Positions 7,237 to 16,047 of a stretch of 46,532 bases of DNA are shown piece by piece. Origin of the DNA: Planctomycetota bacterium. GTDB taxonomy: Bacteria; Planctomycetota; Planctomycetia; Gemmatales; Gemmataceae. Both the position numbers and the translations under genes were made by a program. A model generated the notes under the pieces. It ran no database searches and was not told where the DNA came from. It saw only the letters and a program-made list of their open reading frames with translations. Positions within the stretch are counted from its first letter, which is position 1, and each line of letters starts with the position of its first letter. The stretch is taken from positions 1-46,532 of the forward strand of contig QWPF01000011.1 of NCBI GenBank assembly GCA_003671255.1. Direction: 5' to 3'.

Positions 7237-7319
7237 TGTCCCAGATTTTAGGGACAAATTAGGGACAACTTTTTGGGATAATTGGCCTAGAAGTGCTGAA
7301 AGTGCTTTAAATATAGGCC
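7237..7319. repeat. Repeat cluster between integrase and tRNA-Ser (candidate att/arm sites)
   Basis: The spacer holds TTAGGGACAA twice in direct order (7248-7257 and 7259-7268), with TGTCCC at 7237-7242 inverted to them; AAGTGCT twice (7291-7297 and 7300-7306); and GGCCTA/TAGGCC as an inverted pair (7284-7289 and 7314-7319). Short direct and inverted repeats next to a tyrosine integrase and a tRNA 3' end are typical of integrase arm sites and attachment regions. The role is inferred. Confidence 0.45.
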
Positions 7320-7343
7320 TTGATAAGGCGGGGGAAAATCAAA

Positions 7344-7430
<87 letters not shown>

Positions 7431-7443
7431 AACCTACCCTTAA

Positions 7444-7472
7444 AGTCTATTAGAGTTAAGACTTTGCGTCAA
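7444..7472 (-). promoter_or_regulatory. Sigma-70-type promoter of tRNA-Ser
   Basis: On the minus strand TTGACG (-35, 7467-7472) is followed after exactly 17 bases by TAGACT (-10, 7444-7449), 13 bases before the tRNA 5' end. Confidence 0.65.
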
Positions 7473-7567
7473 TTAAATGCTGAAAGAAGTTGGTAATTGA
7501 AATGAAAATATAAGCCGTTACAATCGGTAGTGGCTATTTTCATCCCTCCGTTTTAAGGACTCAACAA

Positions 7568-8227
7568 ATGCTTTTAAAGTCACTTACGCTGCGTTTTTAC
7601 GCTCTTTCTCTCGGAATTATGGTTGCGGGTTCGCTCGCAGCAGCAGACAACGATGGCTACACAGCCATATTTAACGGCAAAAACATGGAAGGCTGGAAGT
7701 TTTTCTTCGATCCCAAAGCCCCCAAGGATATTGACACCAGTAAAAACTGCACCGTCAAGGAAGGCGCGATCATTTGCTCAGGCAAACCCACAGGCTTTTT
7801 CTATACCGAAAAATCATTCACAAATTATGTACTCGAATATGAATGGCGCTTTCCTGTAGGCAGCAAACCAGAAAGCAACTCCGGGTGCCTAGTTCACATG
7901 CAGGAACCCTTCAACAAGAATTTTCCACGAAGCTTGGAACCACAGGGCAGATATCTGAACCATGGAAAAATCTTCCCCATCGGATTGGGAAAAGAAGAAT
8001 ATTCCAACAACAAGTTTGATCAAGAACTGCTCACCAAGCAACTCAAACCCATGGGCGAATGGAGCAAAACCGAAGTGACTTGCCAGGCTGATGGGTTAGT
8101 GAAGGTGAAAGTCAACGGCGTGCAAGTCAGCGAATGCCAAAGCGTGCTAAAGAGTGGCCCGATTGGGTTTCAATCTGAACAATCAGAAGTACACTTTCGC
8201 AATATCCGACTGAAGCAACTGCCTTAA
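7568..8227 (+). CDS. Secreted DUF1080 (3-keto-disaccharide hydrolase-like) protein
   Basis: The product has 219 residues and an ATG start with AAGGA upstream. Residues 1-26 form a signal peptide (hydrophobic core YALSLGIMVAGSLAAA). The mature part is a DUF1080 domain: GYTAIFNGKNMEGWKFF at the start, the NSGCLVHMQ segment in the middle and a final FRNIRLKQL strand. DUF1080 has a concanavalin-like jelly-roll fold; characterised members hydrolyse 3-keto-sugars from disaccharides or glycosides. It is exported, so it probably acts in the periplasm or at the surface on carbohydrate. The gene stands alone between tRNA-Ser and a convergent peptidase gene. Confidence 0.85.
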   Translation: MLLKSLTLRFYALSLGIMVAGSLAAADNDGYTAIFNGKNMEGWKFFFDPKAPKDIDTSKNCTVKEGAIICSGKPTGFFYTEKSFTNYVLEYEWRFPVGSKPESNSGCLVHMQEPFNKNFPRSLEPQGRYLNHGKIFPIGLGKEEYSNNKFDQELLTKQLKPMGEWSKTEVTCQADGLVKVKVNGVQVSECQSVLKSGPIGFQSEQSEVHFRNIRLKQLP

Positions 8228-8235
8228 TTATTTAG

Positions 8236-9324
8236 TTAGACAAGGCTGATGTTGTGGTGGGTGAGGCATTCGAAACCTGATTCGGTAATCATGTAATTTC
8301 GCTCGATGCGCAACCCACCAACATTTGGAACATAAAGGCCTGGTTCCAAAGTAATGACATCGCCCGCCACTAAGATTTCGTCCGACCCGGGGACAATAAA
8401 AGGCGCTTCTGGATGAGAAAGGCCCAAGCCATGGCCTGCATGGTGGGGGAAGTGTTCACCGAATCCCGCCTTAAGAAACACATCCATAACTGATTGATAA
8501 ACATGATTGGCATAGACACCTTCGAGAAGGTTATTTTCGCCCGCATCCATGGCAAGTTTAGCAAGATCCATGAGTTGTTGCTGGGAGGAAGAAGGCTTTT
8601 TCCCGACAACAAGAGTGTTGGTAAAATCGCTTCGATAGCCAAAAAGCACGACTGAAAAGTCTAGAATAAACATATCAGATTCTTTAAGAATGCGTTGGGT
8701 GGGTGGACCGCCTTTGCGCTCTGGGCCGGGGGAAACAGCGAAGTCGCCATAGACTATGAGGGGTTGGCCACCATGTGAAGTGCAGATTTTTTGCACCTCT
8801 GCATAGATATCAAGTTCGGTCATACCGGGAGCGATATTATTAAGAACCCAAGCGTGAGCTTTTTCTGCGATTTGAGCTGATCGTTTGATGAGAGAGATTT
8901 CATCTGCGTATTTTTTACGCCTAAGCTTACTGATGGCTTTGTGAATTTCAACGCCCTGGGTAGTATCAATGCGATCATGAATAAAAGCGCCTGGAAAGCG
9001 TTTTTCGACTTCAGGAAGCAGGGCAAGCGCCCTAGTGGTTTTGGGGTGTGAGATACCATCATACCAATTGACAGAAACAACATTATCAGCAACACAATGG
9101 CTAACAGAATCGGGCAGTCGGGTATCATAAAAAACAACGCAGCTAGCATCAGGATTAATAACAAGAAGGGCCCCAAAGCCTGCGCCAAGACTAAATGGGT
9201 CGACATAAAAGCCAGAAAGCCAAGTGAGATGGGAAGGGTCAGCAATGACGAGTGGGTTTTTGAGATTATCCATCGAGGCGAGGAAAGCCTGCCTTCGTTT
9301 GAGGCATAAATTTTTATCAAACAT
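8236..9324 (-). CDS. M24B metallopeptidase, Xaa-Pro aminopeptidase/dipeptidase type
   Basis: The product has 362 residues. The ATG at 9324 has AAAGG eight bases upstream; a TTG at 9339 is the less likely alternative. The N-terminal 130 residues form the creatinase-N domain (PLVIADPSHLTWLSGFY). The C-terminal pita-bread domain carries the five metal ligands in order: Asp in ILDFSV, Asp in YRSDFTNT, His in HHAGHGLGLSH, Glu in TLEPGLY and Glu in LRIERNY. The enzyme should cleave X-Pro bonds in peptides in the cytosol using two divalent metal ions; no signal peptide is seen. Length and motif order are normal. Exact specificity (aminopeptidase or prolidase) cannot be told. Confidence 0.9.
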   Translation of the reverse strand: MFDKNLCLKRRQAFLASMDNLKNPLVIADPSHLTWLSGFYVDPFSLGAGFGALLVINPDASCVVFYDTRLPDSVSHCVADNVVSVNWYDGISHPKTTRALALLPEVEKRFPGAFIHDRIDTTQGVEIHKAISKLRRKKYADEISLIKRSAQIAEKAHAWVLNNIAPGMTELDIYAEVQKICTSHGGQPLIVYGDFAVSPGPERKGGPPTQRILKESDMFILDFSVVLFGYRSDFTNTLVVGKKPSSSQQQLMDLAKLAMDAGENNLLEGVYANHVYQSVMDVFLKAGFGEHFPHHAGHGLGLSHPEAPFIVPGSDEILVAGDVITLEPGLYVPNVGGLRIERNYMITESGFECLTHHNISLV

Positions 9325-9406
9325 GAATAAGCCTTTCAATAAATCGGGTCGAATACCACTTTAGAATAGTAACAGTGGCTACTTTTGTCGATATGGCCTG
9401 CTTAAC

Positions 9407-9442
9407 CGTTAATGTTTAACGCAAGGGGGTAAAAGTTTACCC
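9407..9442. promoter_or_regulatory. Two adjacent palindromes in a divergent intergenic region
   Basis: CGTTAA-TGT-TTAACG (9407-9421) and GGGTAAA-AG-TTTACCC (9427-9442) are perfect inverted repeats lying side by side between the divergent peptidase and HEAT-like genes. They are not followed by T tracts, so they look like operator sites rather than terminators. Confidence 0.45.
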
Positions 9443-9521
9443 GGTTTAGGTTGCGATGCGGGTCAAGCTAGTTTAATCTAAAAGCTAAGAAATATGCACA
9501 TAATTAATTCAGGTACGATCC

Positions 9522-10688
9522 ATGATTTCAACTAGAATTAAATTAACCAGCTTAATGCTATTTGCAAGCATATTGGCAATAGGCGCAGACAAACCGCTAG
9601 AGCTAAACGAGCTTCAAATTCGGGAGTTGGTAAAGCAACTTGGATCAGATTCTTTTGTATCGCGGGAACAAGCAAGTGAAATAATACTAAGGCAGGGCAA
9701 TCGATCGATGGCAGCCTTGGAAAACGGGTTGACTCATTTAGATTACGAAGTGGTGAGAAGGTCACGGATATTAATTTCATTGATAAGGGAGTCGGATAAG
9801 AAGACAAAGTTACAAGCATTTCTGGAAGATGTGGATGGGAGCAAAAACACGGTGCTGCCCGGTTGGGAACGCTTTGAAAAGCTCGTGGGAAAAAGCACCT
9901 CATCAAGAGCCCTATATGGGCAGATTTATAAAGCTGACCCCAGCTTGATGGATGAAGTTCAAAACGACAAAAACATAGGTAAGTCAATAGTATCTGAAAA
10001 AGCACAATGGCTACACAACAGCATTTTCAGCCCTATAGCAGGCAAAACCATCAATCTTGAAATAGGCGATATAGGTGCGGTTCTATTTGCTGCAACAACG
10101 CCCAACATGGAATTACCTTCGGAAGTGGTGAACAATATTACGAACCTGCTCTACCAACCTTCAGCAAGAGATGCGATTAGTGCATCAAAAGGCACTGGGC
10201 CGTTCCGAAAACTACTTGGAACATGGATGCTACAACAAACAGACCCCAACATTATTTCTCAACATCTGCACCTTTCACAAAACATGAACATGACTGAAGG
10301 CTTGCAACTGGCACGAAGGGTTGCATCTGAAAAAACGATGCCTGTATATACCAAGACCGTGGCACTAACCCTTCTCGGAAAAATGGGAACACCTGAAGAT
10401 TCGGGATTGCTACGGAATTTCTTGGGAGACGAAACAGTGGTAGGGAACTTCCAACTTCCCAACCAGCAGAAGGGAACCACCCAGGTTCGGGATGTGGCGC
10501 TTGCAATGCTCGTGCATATGAGTAGTCAATCGCACAAGGAGTATGGGTTTAGTTTTGCACGCGATAATCAGGCGCTTTTCTTCAACCCTTACATGTTGGG
10601 CTTTACGACTATGGAAAACCGTATGTTGGCAATGAAGAAGTGGGAGACCTATTTCACAAGCAAACCCATGACAAAAGCAAAGAGCTAA
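9522..10688 (+). CDS. Secreted HEAT-like repeat protein, planctomycete-specific
   Basis: The product has 388 residues with a signal peptide at 1-22 (LTSLMLFASILAIGA). Residues 28-90 show the planctomycete pattern LVKQLGSDSFVSREQASEII followed by an EVVRRSRILI helix, a HEAT-like or Armadillo-like helical pair found in many secreted planctomycete proteins. The rest is helical without known catalytic motifs; a second HEAT-like section is around 270-350 (VYTKTVALTLLGKMG). It probably serves as a protein interaction scaffold in the periplasm. The gene ends with a 4-base overlap with the convergent regulator gene. Function is unknown. Confidence 0.7.
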   Translation: MISTRIKLTSLMLFASILAIGADKPLELNELQIRELVKQLGSDSFVSREQASEIILRQGNRSMAALENGLTHLDYEVVRRSRILISLIRESDKKTKLQAFLEDVDGSKNTVLPGWERFEKLVGKSTSSRALYGQIYKADPSLMDEVQNDKNIGKSIVSEKAQWLHNSIFSPIAGKTINLEIGDIGAVLFAATTPNMELPSEVVNNITNLLYQPSARDAISASKGTGPFRKLLGTWMLQQTDPNIISQHLHLSQNMNMTEGLQLARRVASEKTMPVYTKTVALTLLGKMGTPEDSGLLRNFLGDETVVGNFQLPNQQKGTTQVRDVALAMLVHMSSQSHKEYGFSFARDNQALFFNPYMLGFTTMENRMLAMKKWETYFTSKPMTKAKS

Positions 10689-11650
10689 CTTGCTTTATGT
10701 TTTTTAACCATGGTGATTTGGTTACCATTTTCATTATGCTCGACAAGATCCATGAAAGTTCGAATCAATAGCATTCCCCTACCAGTAACCTTGTCAAGAT
10801 TTTCAGGTTCAAAAGGGTTGGGCAGGCCGGTGGGATTAAAGCCCGGACCTTCATCAGCAATGGTAAAGCGAATCTCCTCTTTGGAAATCTTGGCACCAAA
10901 CATGACTTTACGACCTGCGTAAGGGTGCTTCTTTTTTCGCTCATCCGCTAAAGAATAAAACTGTGATTCATCATCGTCTCGCAATTTGGAATCCAGTTCC
11001 AGGTTGCCATGCAGCATGGCATTGGTAAGGGCTTCATGAAGGGCGACACCAATAAGCATCATGGAATTAGGTTCGCAAAAATTAAACTGGCCAACAAGAT
11101 GTTCGATATGGCTAACCATAGGAGAAACATTAGAGATATCATTATCCAATACAAAATGAACTTCATGACAAACAAGAGCATCCTGAACAATTTGAATATT
11201 TTTTTCGTTGCGTAGGGTAGAAAGCACTTCGTTTAAAGTTGAGTGAAGCTCAACAGAGAGCAATTTTTTAGGGACATAACTGGCAGCGCCTGCGCGCAAA
11301 ACCCGGACTGCAAGTTCTTCGTTGCCATGGGCTGTCATGAGGATGATCGGGATTTTAGAAAACTCCTTGCGAATTTTCAGGACTAGCTCGACGCCATCAA
11401 CATCTGGCATTAAAAGATCGGTAAGGATAACATCAGGGTTGGAGTTTTTAAGAAATTCAAGAGCTTCGGCCCCATTGGAAGCAAAAAAGACCTGCCAACC
11501 TGGCTGGGAATTCAGAAGCCCGCCAACGAGATGGCGGTCAACAGGCGAATCATCAACCACAAGCACTTTGCGGTTAACAATCAAATCTTGGTTTTCATTA
11601 AGATCACAATTCAAGTTCAAAGCCTGTTGGCCCCCGACATTAAAGAGCAA
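10685..11650 (-). CDS. Response regulator fused to an RsbW-like histidine-kinase-type ATPase
   Basis: The product has about 321 residues. Residues 28-145 are a receiver domain: KVLVVDDS, the phospho-accepting Asp in ILTDLLMP, Thr in MTAHG and Lys in YVPKK. Residues 190-321 are a GHKL ATPase of the anti-sigma/RsbW type: N-box HEALTNAMLHGN, G1 box DEGPGF, G2 box GRGMLLI. There is no HisKA domain, so this is not a classical sensor kinase. The layout suggests a phosphorylation-controlled switch protein, perhaps acting on an anti-anti-sigma factor (inference). The longest frame begins at TTG 11650 without a clear ribosome binding site; the true start may be another TTG some 10 codons later. The protein is cytosolic. 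Confidence 0.85.
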   Translation of the reverse strand: MLFNVGGQQALNLNCDLNENQDLIVNRKVLVVDDSPVDRHLVGGLLNSQPGWQVFFASNGAEALEFLKNSNPDVILTDLLMPDVDGVELVLKIRKEFSKIPIILMTAHGNEELAVRVLRAGAASYVPKKLLSVELHSTLNEVLSTLRNEKNIQIVQDALVCHEVHFVLDNDISNVSPMVSHIEHLVGQFNFCEPNSMMLIGVALHEALTNAMLHGNLELDSKLRDDDESQFYSLADERKKKHPYAGRKVMFGAKISKEEIRFTIADEGPGFNPTGLPNPFEPENLDKVTGRGMLLIRTFMDLVEHNENGNQITMVKKHKAS

Positions 11651-11880
11651 ATTGAAAACTTAAAAAGCACCCAAGGGCGATTGGATACCTTAATAAGTAT
11701 GGTTGTATCCATGATTATACTTAAAAGCTTCTAAAATTACTTATAATATTTATAGTCTGAGCGCAAAAGTTATTCAAGAGACTGCAAAAAGCGATATAAT
11801 CAGAATTATGAGGCTAGAAACACTGATAAAAATGCGTTGTCATCTCATGGCCAACTTAACTACATATTAAAGAAAATATC

Positions 11881-12945
11881 ATGAATAAAATTAAACTACC
11901 AACAGATAGCAGATTATTTGACAATCCAAGATTCAAATTGGTTGGCATCGTTTCGGGAGTTGTAGGAATTGGCATCCTATTTTGGGTCCTATTATCACCT
12001 AAGCTGCCCGAAGGAATGGCATGGATACCCCCTGGGGAATTTTCCATGGGCGATGATTCCGACCGCGAAAAATATGCCGATGCTTTGCCCGTTCATAAAG
12101 TCAGACTTCAAGGGTTTTACATCGATAAAACCGAAGTTACCAATGCACAGTATCAGAAGTTTGTAGATGCAACTGGTTATAAGACTATTGCTGAAAGGCC
12201 GTTAGACCCAAAAGATTTTCCTGATGTGCCCCCAGAAAAATTAGTTCCCGGAGCGGGAGTATTTTCTCCACCCATGCAAGAAGTTGTGGATTGCTCTGAA
12301 TGCAACCAATGGTGGAAATACAAAGAAGGGGTTTGCTGGAAAAACCCGGAAGGTAAAGATAGCAACTACTTAGGGAAAGAAAATCACCCTGTGGTTTATG
12401 TGGCTTGGGAAGATGCCACTGCATACTGCAAATGGGCGGGAAAAAGATTGCCTACTGAAGCCGAGTGGGAATACGCAGCACGGGGCGGATTAGAGCGCCA
12501 GCCTTATGCCTGGGGCTCTGAATCACCTTTTGAAGGAAAACCCAGGGCCAACATCTGGCAAGGCCCCTTCCCAAACCGGGACGACAAAACCGATGGATAT
12601 AGTGGTACCGCACCAGTCAAGAGTTATGCACCAAACGGATATGGTTTGTATGATGTGAGTGGGAATGTTTGGGAATGGTGCTCTGATTGGTATAGGCCAG
12701 ATGCTTATTCGCTTTTGTATCGTGGCTTAGATTCAGAGGCATTAAAAATACCTTTGTTAAATCCCAAAGGCCCTGCATCGCCTATCGATCCCCATGGTAA
12801 TGAATCAAAGGTACGGGTGCAAAGAGGTGGTTCTTTTCTTTGCAGCACCAATTACTGCGTGCGATACCGGGTTGGTTTAAGGATGCATGGTGCGGAAGAT
12901 ACGGGTCTTTCTCATACGGGATTTCGCTGCGTGCTTGACCCATGA
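11881..12945 (+). CDS. Formylglycine-generating enzyme (sulfatase-modifying factor), membrane-anchored
   Basis: The product has 354 residues. A single membrane helix at about 19-40 (LVGIVSGVVGIGILFWVLLS) anchors an FGE/SUMF1 domain that starts at MAWIPPGEFSMG. The similarity to the true enzyme is strong throughout: HPVVYVAWEDATAYCKWAGK, RLPTEAEWEYAARGG, ANIWQG, NGYGLYDVSGNVWEW. Crucially, Cys321 and Cys326 in RGGSFLCSTNYCVRYR correspond in spacing and context to the paired catalytic cysteines of human FGE (336 and 341), so the protein should convert sulfatase active-site Cys to formylglycine. Many FGE-like proteins lack these residues. It overlaps the next gene by ATGA, implying translational coupling. 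No sulfatase gene is in the window. Confidence 0.9.
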   Translation: MNKIKLPTDSRLFDNPRFKLVGIVSGVVGIGILFWVLLSPKLPEGMAWIPPGEFSMGDDSDREKYADALPVHKVRLQGFYIDKTEVTNAQYQKFVDATGYKTIAERPLDPKDFPDVPPEKLVPGAGVFSPPMQEVVDCSECNQWWKYKEGVCWKNPEGKDSNYLGKENHPVVYVAWEDATAYCKWAGKRLPTEAEWEYAARGGLERQPYAWGSESPFEGKPRANIWQGPFPNRDDKTDGYSGTAPVKSYAPNGYGLYDVSGNVWEWCSDWYRPDAYSLLYRGLDSEALKIPLLNPKGPASPIDPHGNESKVRVQRGGSFLCSTNYCVRYRVGLRMHGAEDTGLSHTGFRCVLDP

Positions 12946-15884
12946 ACCTATTAGCCTATTTTGCTTTGGTGTTATTTACATCATTTCAGATAACAAATCA
13001 AGTTCCCGAAGTAAAGTTACCTGCAGGTTTCGAAATCCTTCCCTATGCAGATGACTCGTTGGCAAGTGATATTTATTGCTTATCGATAAGCCCTAAAGGC
13101 GATGTGTGTGTTTCGGGCAAGGGATACTTTCGCATACTTATAGATACGGATAACGATGGTAAAGCAGACACTTTCAAGAATTTCGGGCAGGCGCCCAGTG
13201 ATGGTGCAACCGGGCTTCTCTTCGAAAAAAAATCTTTATGGTACACAGGGAATCAAGGCTTATGGTCTATTCCGATTGCGGAGGATGGCGTAACTGCTGC
13301 AGGGCCTGGAGTGAAGCATCTTTCGTTTAAAACCGGCGGAGAGCACGAGGCACATGCTATCAAAAGGGGCCCGGATGGTTTGATTTATATTCTGTGTGGT
13401 AATATCACGGGTATTAATTCCTCATTTGCAATGGTAGAATCTTCACCTGTAAAAAAACCTCTCGCGGGCACCGTCATCAAATACGATCCAGAAAACAAAA
13501 AGACAGAAGTCTTTGTTGATGGTTTACGCAACCCCTACTGTTTTGATTTTAATCTGGATGGCGAACTTTTCACCTTTGATTCTGATAATGAACGCTGCAT
13601 CGCTCTCCCATGGTATGAACCGACTAGAATCTATCACTTGGTTTCAGGAGGAAGATATGGCTGGTGGAATCCGCAGCAATCAGAAACCTGGCGCTCACCT
13701 CCATCGCATGCTGATATCCTTCCGCCTATCGCAACTGCGGGCAGGGGCTCACCTACAGGCGTGCTTTGCTACAAGGGAACGCATTTCCCCGCGAAGTATC
13801 AGGGATCGCTATTCATTTTAGATTGGACCTTCGGCAGAATTCTCACTTGCGAGCTTAAGCCTAAAGATTCTTCCTTCAGCACCAAAGCGGAAGTTTTTCT
13901 TGAGCCAAAAGGAAACGCAGGGTTTGCGCCCACTGCGGTGGATATGAACTCCCTTACCGGAGAGCTTTTTGTTTGCATCGGGGGAAGGGGGACTAAAGGT
14001 TCTGTTTTTCGTATCAGGCATCAGACCAATCCCATTTCTGCAAGCGCCCTGCCCTACAAGCTTAAAATCATAACCACGGACAAAGCTTTAATTACTGCAA
14101 CATCTTCGCCAGATCTTTTGCAACGAAGAAAAGCGATTGAGTTTCTCCGCTTCGATACTGTTCTAACCCCAGATGCTATCAGCAAGATATTTTTAGCAAA
14201 CGCTGATCATCCAGATCGATTCATCAGATATGCAACCACGAAATTAATTGAATCCCACGAAGGGTTGAACATTAAGCCAACCAATGTAATTGCAGCCAAC
14301 ACCTTGGGATTGGCGCAGGTAAAAGTGCAGCCTTCAAATACAGGGATAATTGCGCTTGAGAATGCCACCAACACAAAAGTTCCTTTTGCAGCACGGCTTG
14401 ATTCAATTCGCATCATTCAGATGGCACTGGGTGAGCTTCCCAATATTTCGCAGCGTGGCAATTACCGCGAAGGGTATTCGATAAAACCATTTAAAGAATC
14501 GTGGATTCCAACCTTGGAACAAATGAAGTTACTTGCACTTTCTTATCCCTCGGGAGATTCAGATCTCGATTTTGAATTGGAACGCACCTTTGGCCTGATG
14601 AAATTTAATGACGAAAAAAACTCAAGCTTGCTCCTTGATCAATTAACTCTTTCGCATGATCCTGTAAGAAAAATCCACCTCTTGGCATCCATCGCGCAGA
14701 CTGGTTCTACCTTTTCAGATGCACAAAAAACCAAGGTAATTCATACGATGTTAAACCTTGGGACAGAGCTTGATCTAAAGGGCATGAAGCGAGATCGGAA
14801 CTGGCCTTTGAGAATGCAGGAGATCTTTGCAGATCTCTGCAAAAACAATAATAATTTCAGTACTCTGGTTGCGAATGCGGACACATTTGGGATGCCTGAT
14901 CATGCGATTTATCTGCGTGATATGAAAGAAGAGAAAAAGAATGCTGCCAAAAAATTCGCACTGAAGATGCTGGGAAAACCAGATCTCGCTTGGAATGCAC
15001 AATCCGTGCGAGTGTTGGAATTATTACCTCCGCAAGAATCGTTTCCAGCAATAAGGGTACTTTGGGGCGAACATGGTTTGGATGAAATTCTAATCAAGAT
15101 TCTTGCAAAAAATCCTATGCGAGAGGATCTGCAAAAATTTGCCACCATCCTGCGTCATATCTCCAATGATGATTTACCGGACATTCTTTACGCGTTAGAA
15201 AAGCTTGCGCCCTTGGGTGATAAAGAATATTTACTCTTGGCACAAAAACTCCCAAACCTTCCCAGTGAACCAAAATACAAAGCACTTCAAGAACAAGTGT
15301 TTTCTCTATTACGCAAGAAATGGACCACTGCACCTGCCACAAATCAAATACAAGATTGGATTATCTGGGCCAAAGCGAATGATGTGAAGCTTTTGGCATC
15401 CTTGACCATGTCGGGGGGAATTAGCTTAGATCAATGGAAAACTCGATTCGAGAAAATAATCTGGGATGAAGGTGATATTTCAAAAGGAAAGAAAACATTT
15501 ACCCAGCTTAAGTGTGCTTCATGCCATTCTGGATCACAAGCCCTTGGGCCCGCACTCGAAGGAGTTACGCAACGATTTTCCCGGTTTGATCTTTTAAATG
15601 CGATCATCCATCCGGACAAGGATGTACCTAATCGGTATCGCGCAGTTGCCTACACCACAATCAAAGGAAAAATCATTTTAGGCCTAGTGGTTTACGAGTC
15701 TGCAGATGGAGTGCTTTTGCAAACATCCACAGGCGAACCTCAGCGATTATCTGGGGATGAGATATCTCTTAGGCAACAAACTCAACGATCAATCATGCCT
15801 GCTGGTTTGTTGGATGAAGCGAAAGACGAAGAGATCGCTGACCTTTTCGCTTACATGAAAAGCCTTGGTAAAACAGGCAAATAA
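12942..15884 (+). CDS. PVC-type membrane-bound dehydrogenase with HEAT region and C-terminal haem-binding domain
   Basis: The product has 980 residues and starts inside the stop of the FGE gene (ATGA). Residues 1-18 are a signal peptide. Residues about 25-360 form a six-bladed propeller like the PVC dehydrogenase/glucose-sorbosone family: LPAGFEILPYADD, DTDNDGKADTF, GPDGLIYILCGN, GLRNPYCFDFN. Residues 380-830 are helical, HEAT-like. The C-terminus is a c-type cytochrome with CASCH at 858-862 and the following LGPALEGVTQRF segment typical of the PVC haem-binding family. It is expected in the periplasm, oxidising a sugar or polyol and passing electrons through its haem. The substrate is unknown. 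Coupling to FGE suggests the two act in one polymer-degradation programme (inference). Confidence 0.88.
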   Translation: MNLLAYFALVLFTSFQITNQVPEVKLPAGFEILPYADDSLASDIYCLSISPKGDVCVSGKGYFRILIDTDNDGKADTFKNFGQAPSDGATGLLFEKKSLWYTGNQGLWSIPIAEDGVTAAGPGVKHLSFKTGGEHEAHAIKRGPDGLIYILCGNITGINSSFAMVESSPVKKPLAGTVIKYDPENKKTEVFVDGLRNPYCFDFNLDGELFTFDSDNERCIALPWYEPTRIYHLVSGGRYGWWNPQQSETWRSPPSHADILPPIATAGRGSPTGVLCYKGTHFPAKYQGSLFILDWTFGRILTCELKPKDSSFSTKAEVFLEPKGNAGFAPTAVDMNSLTGELFVCIGGRGTKGSVFRIRHQTNPISASALPYKLKIITTDKALITATSSPDLLQRRKAIEFLRFDTVLTPDAISKIFLANADHPDRFIRYATTKLIESHEGLNIKPTNVIAANTLGLAQVKVQPSNTGIIALENATNTKVPFAARLDSIRIIQMALGELPNISQRGNYREGYSIKPFKESWIPTLEQMKLLALSYPSGDSDLDFELERTFGLMKFNDEKNSSLLLDQLTLSHDPVRKIHLLASIAQTGSTFSDAQKTKVIHTMLNLGTELDLKGMKRDRNWPLRMQEIFADLCKNNNNFSTLVANADTFGMPDHAIYLRDMKEEKKNAAKKFALKMLGKPDLAWNAQSVRVLELLPPQESFPAIRVLWGEHGLDEILIKILAKNPMREDLQKFATILRHISNDDLPDILYALEKLAPLGDKEYLLLAQKLPNLPSEPKYKALQEQVFSLLRKKWTTAPATNQIQDWIIWAKANDVKLLASLTMSGGISLDQWKTRFEKIIWDEGDISKGKKTFTQLKCASCHSGSQALGPALEGVTQRFSRFDLLNAIIHPDKDVPNRYRAVAYTTIKGKIILGLVVYESADGVLLQTSTGEPQRLSGDEISLRQQTQRSIMPAGLLDEAKDEEIADLFAYMKSLGKTGK

Positions 15885-16047
15885 AGGATTGCTAGGCATA
15901 CAAATCCCACACCTTTTCAGCCCATAGTTGGAAGTTTAGGCAAGATTCGCTACCCCCTTCCCACCGTAAAAGATCTTCGTCTAGCTTAAAAAACACCCCC
16001 CAAGTACACTTGCTCAATCTTTTAATTATGTTGGGCGAATAGGTGCA

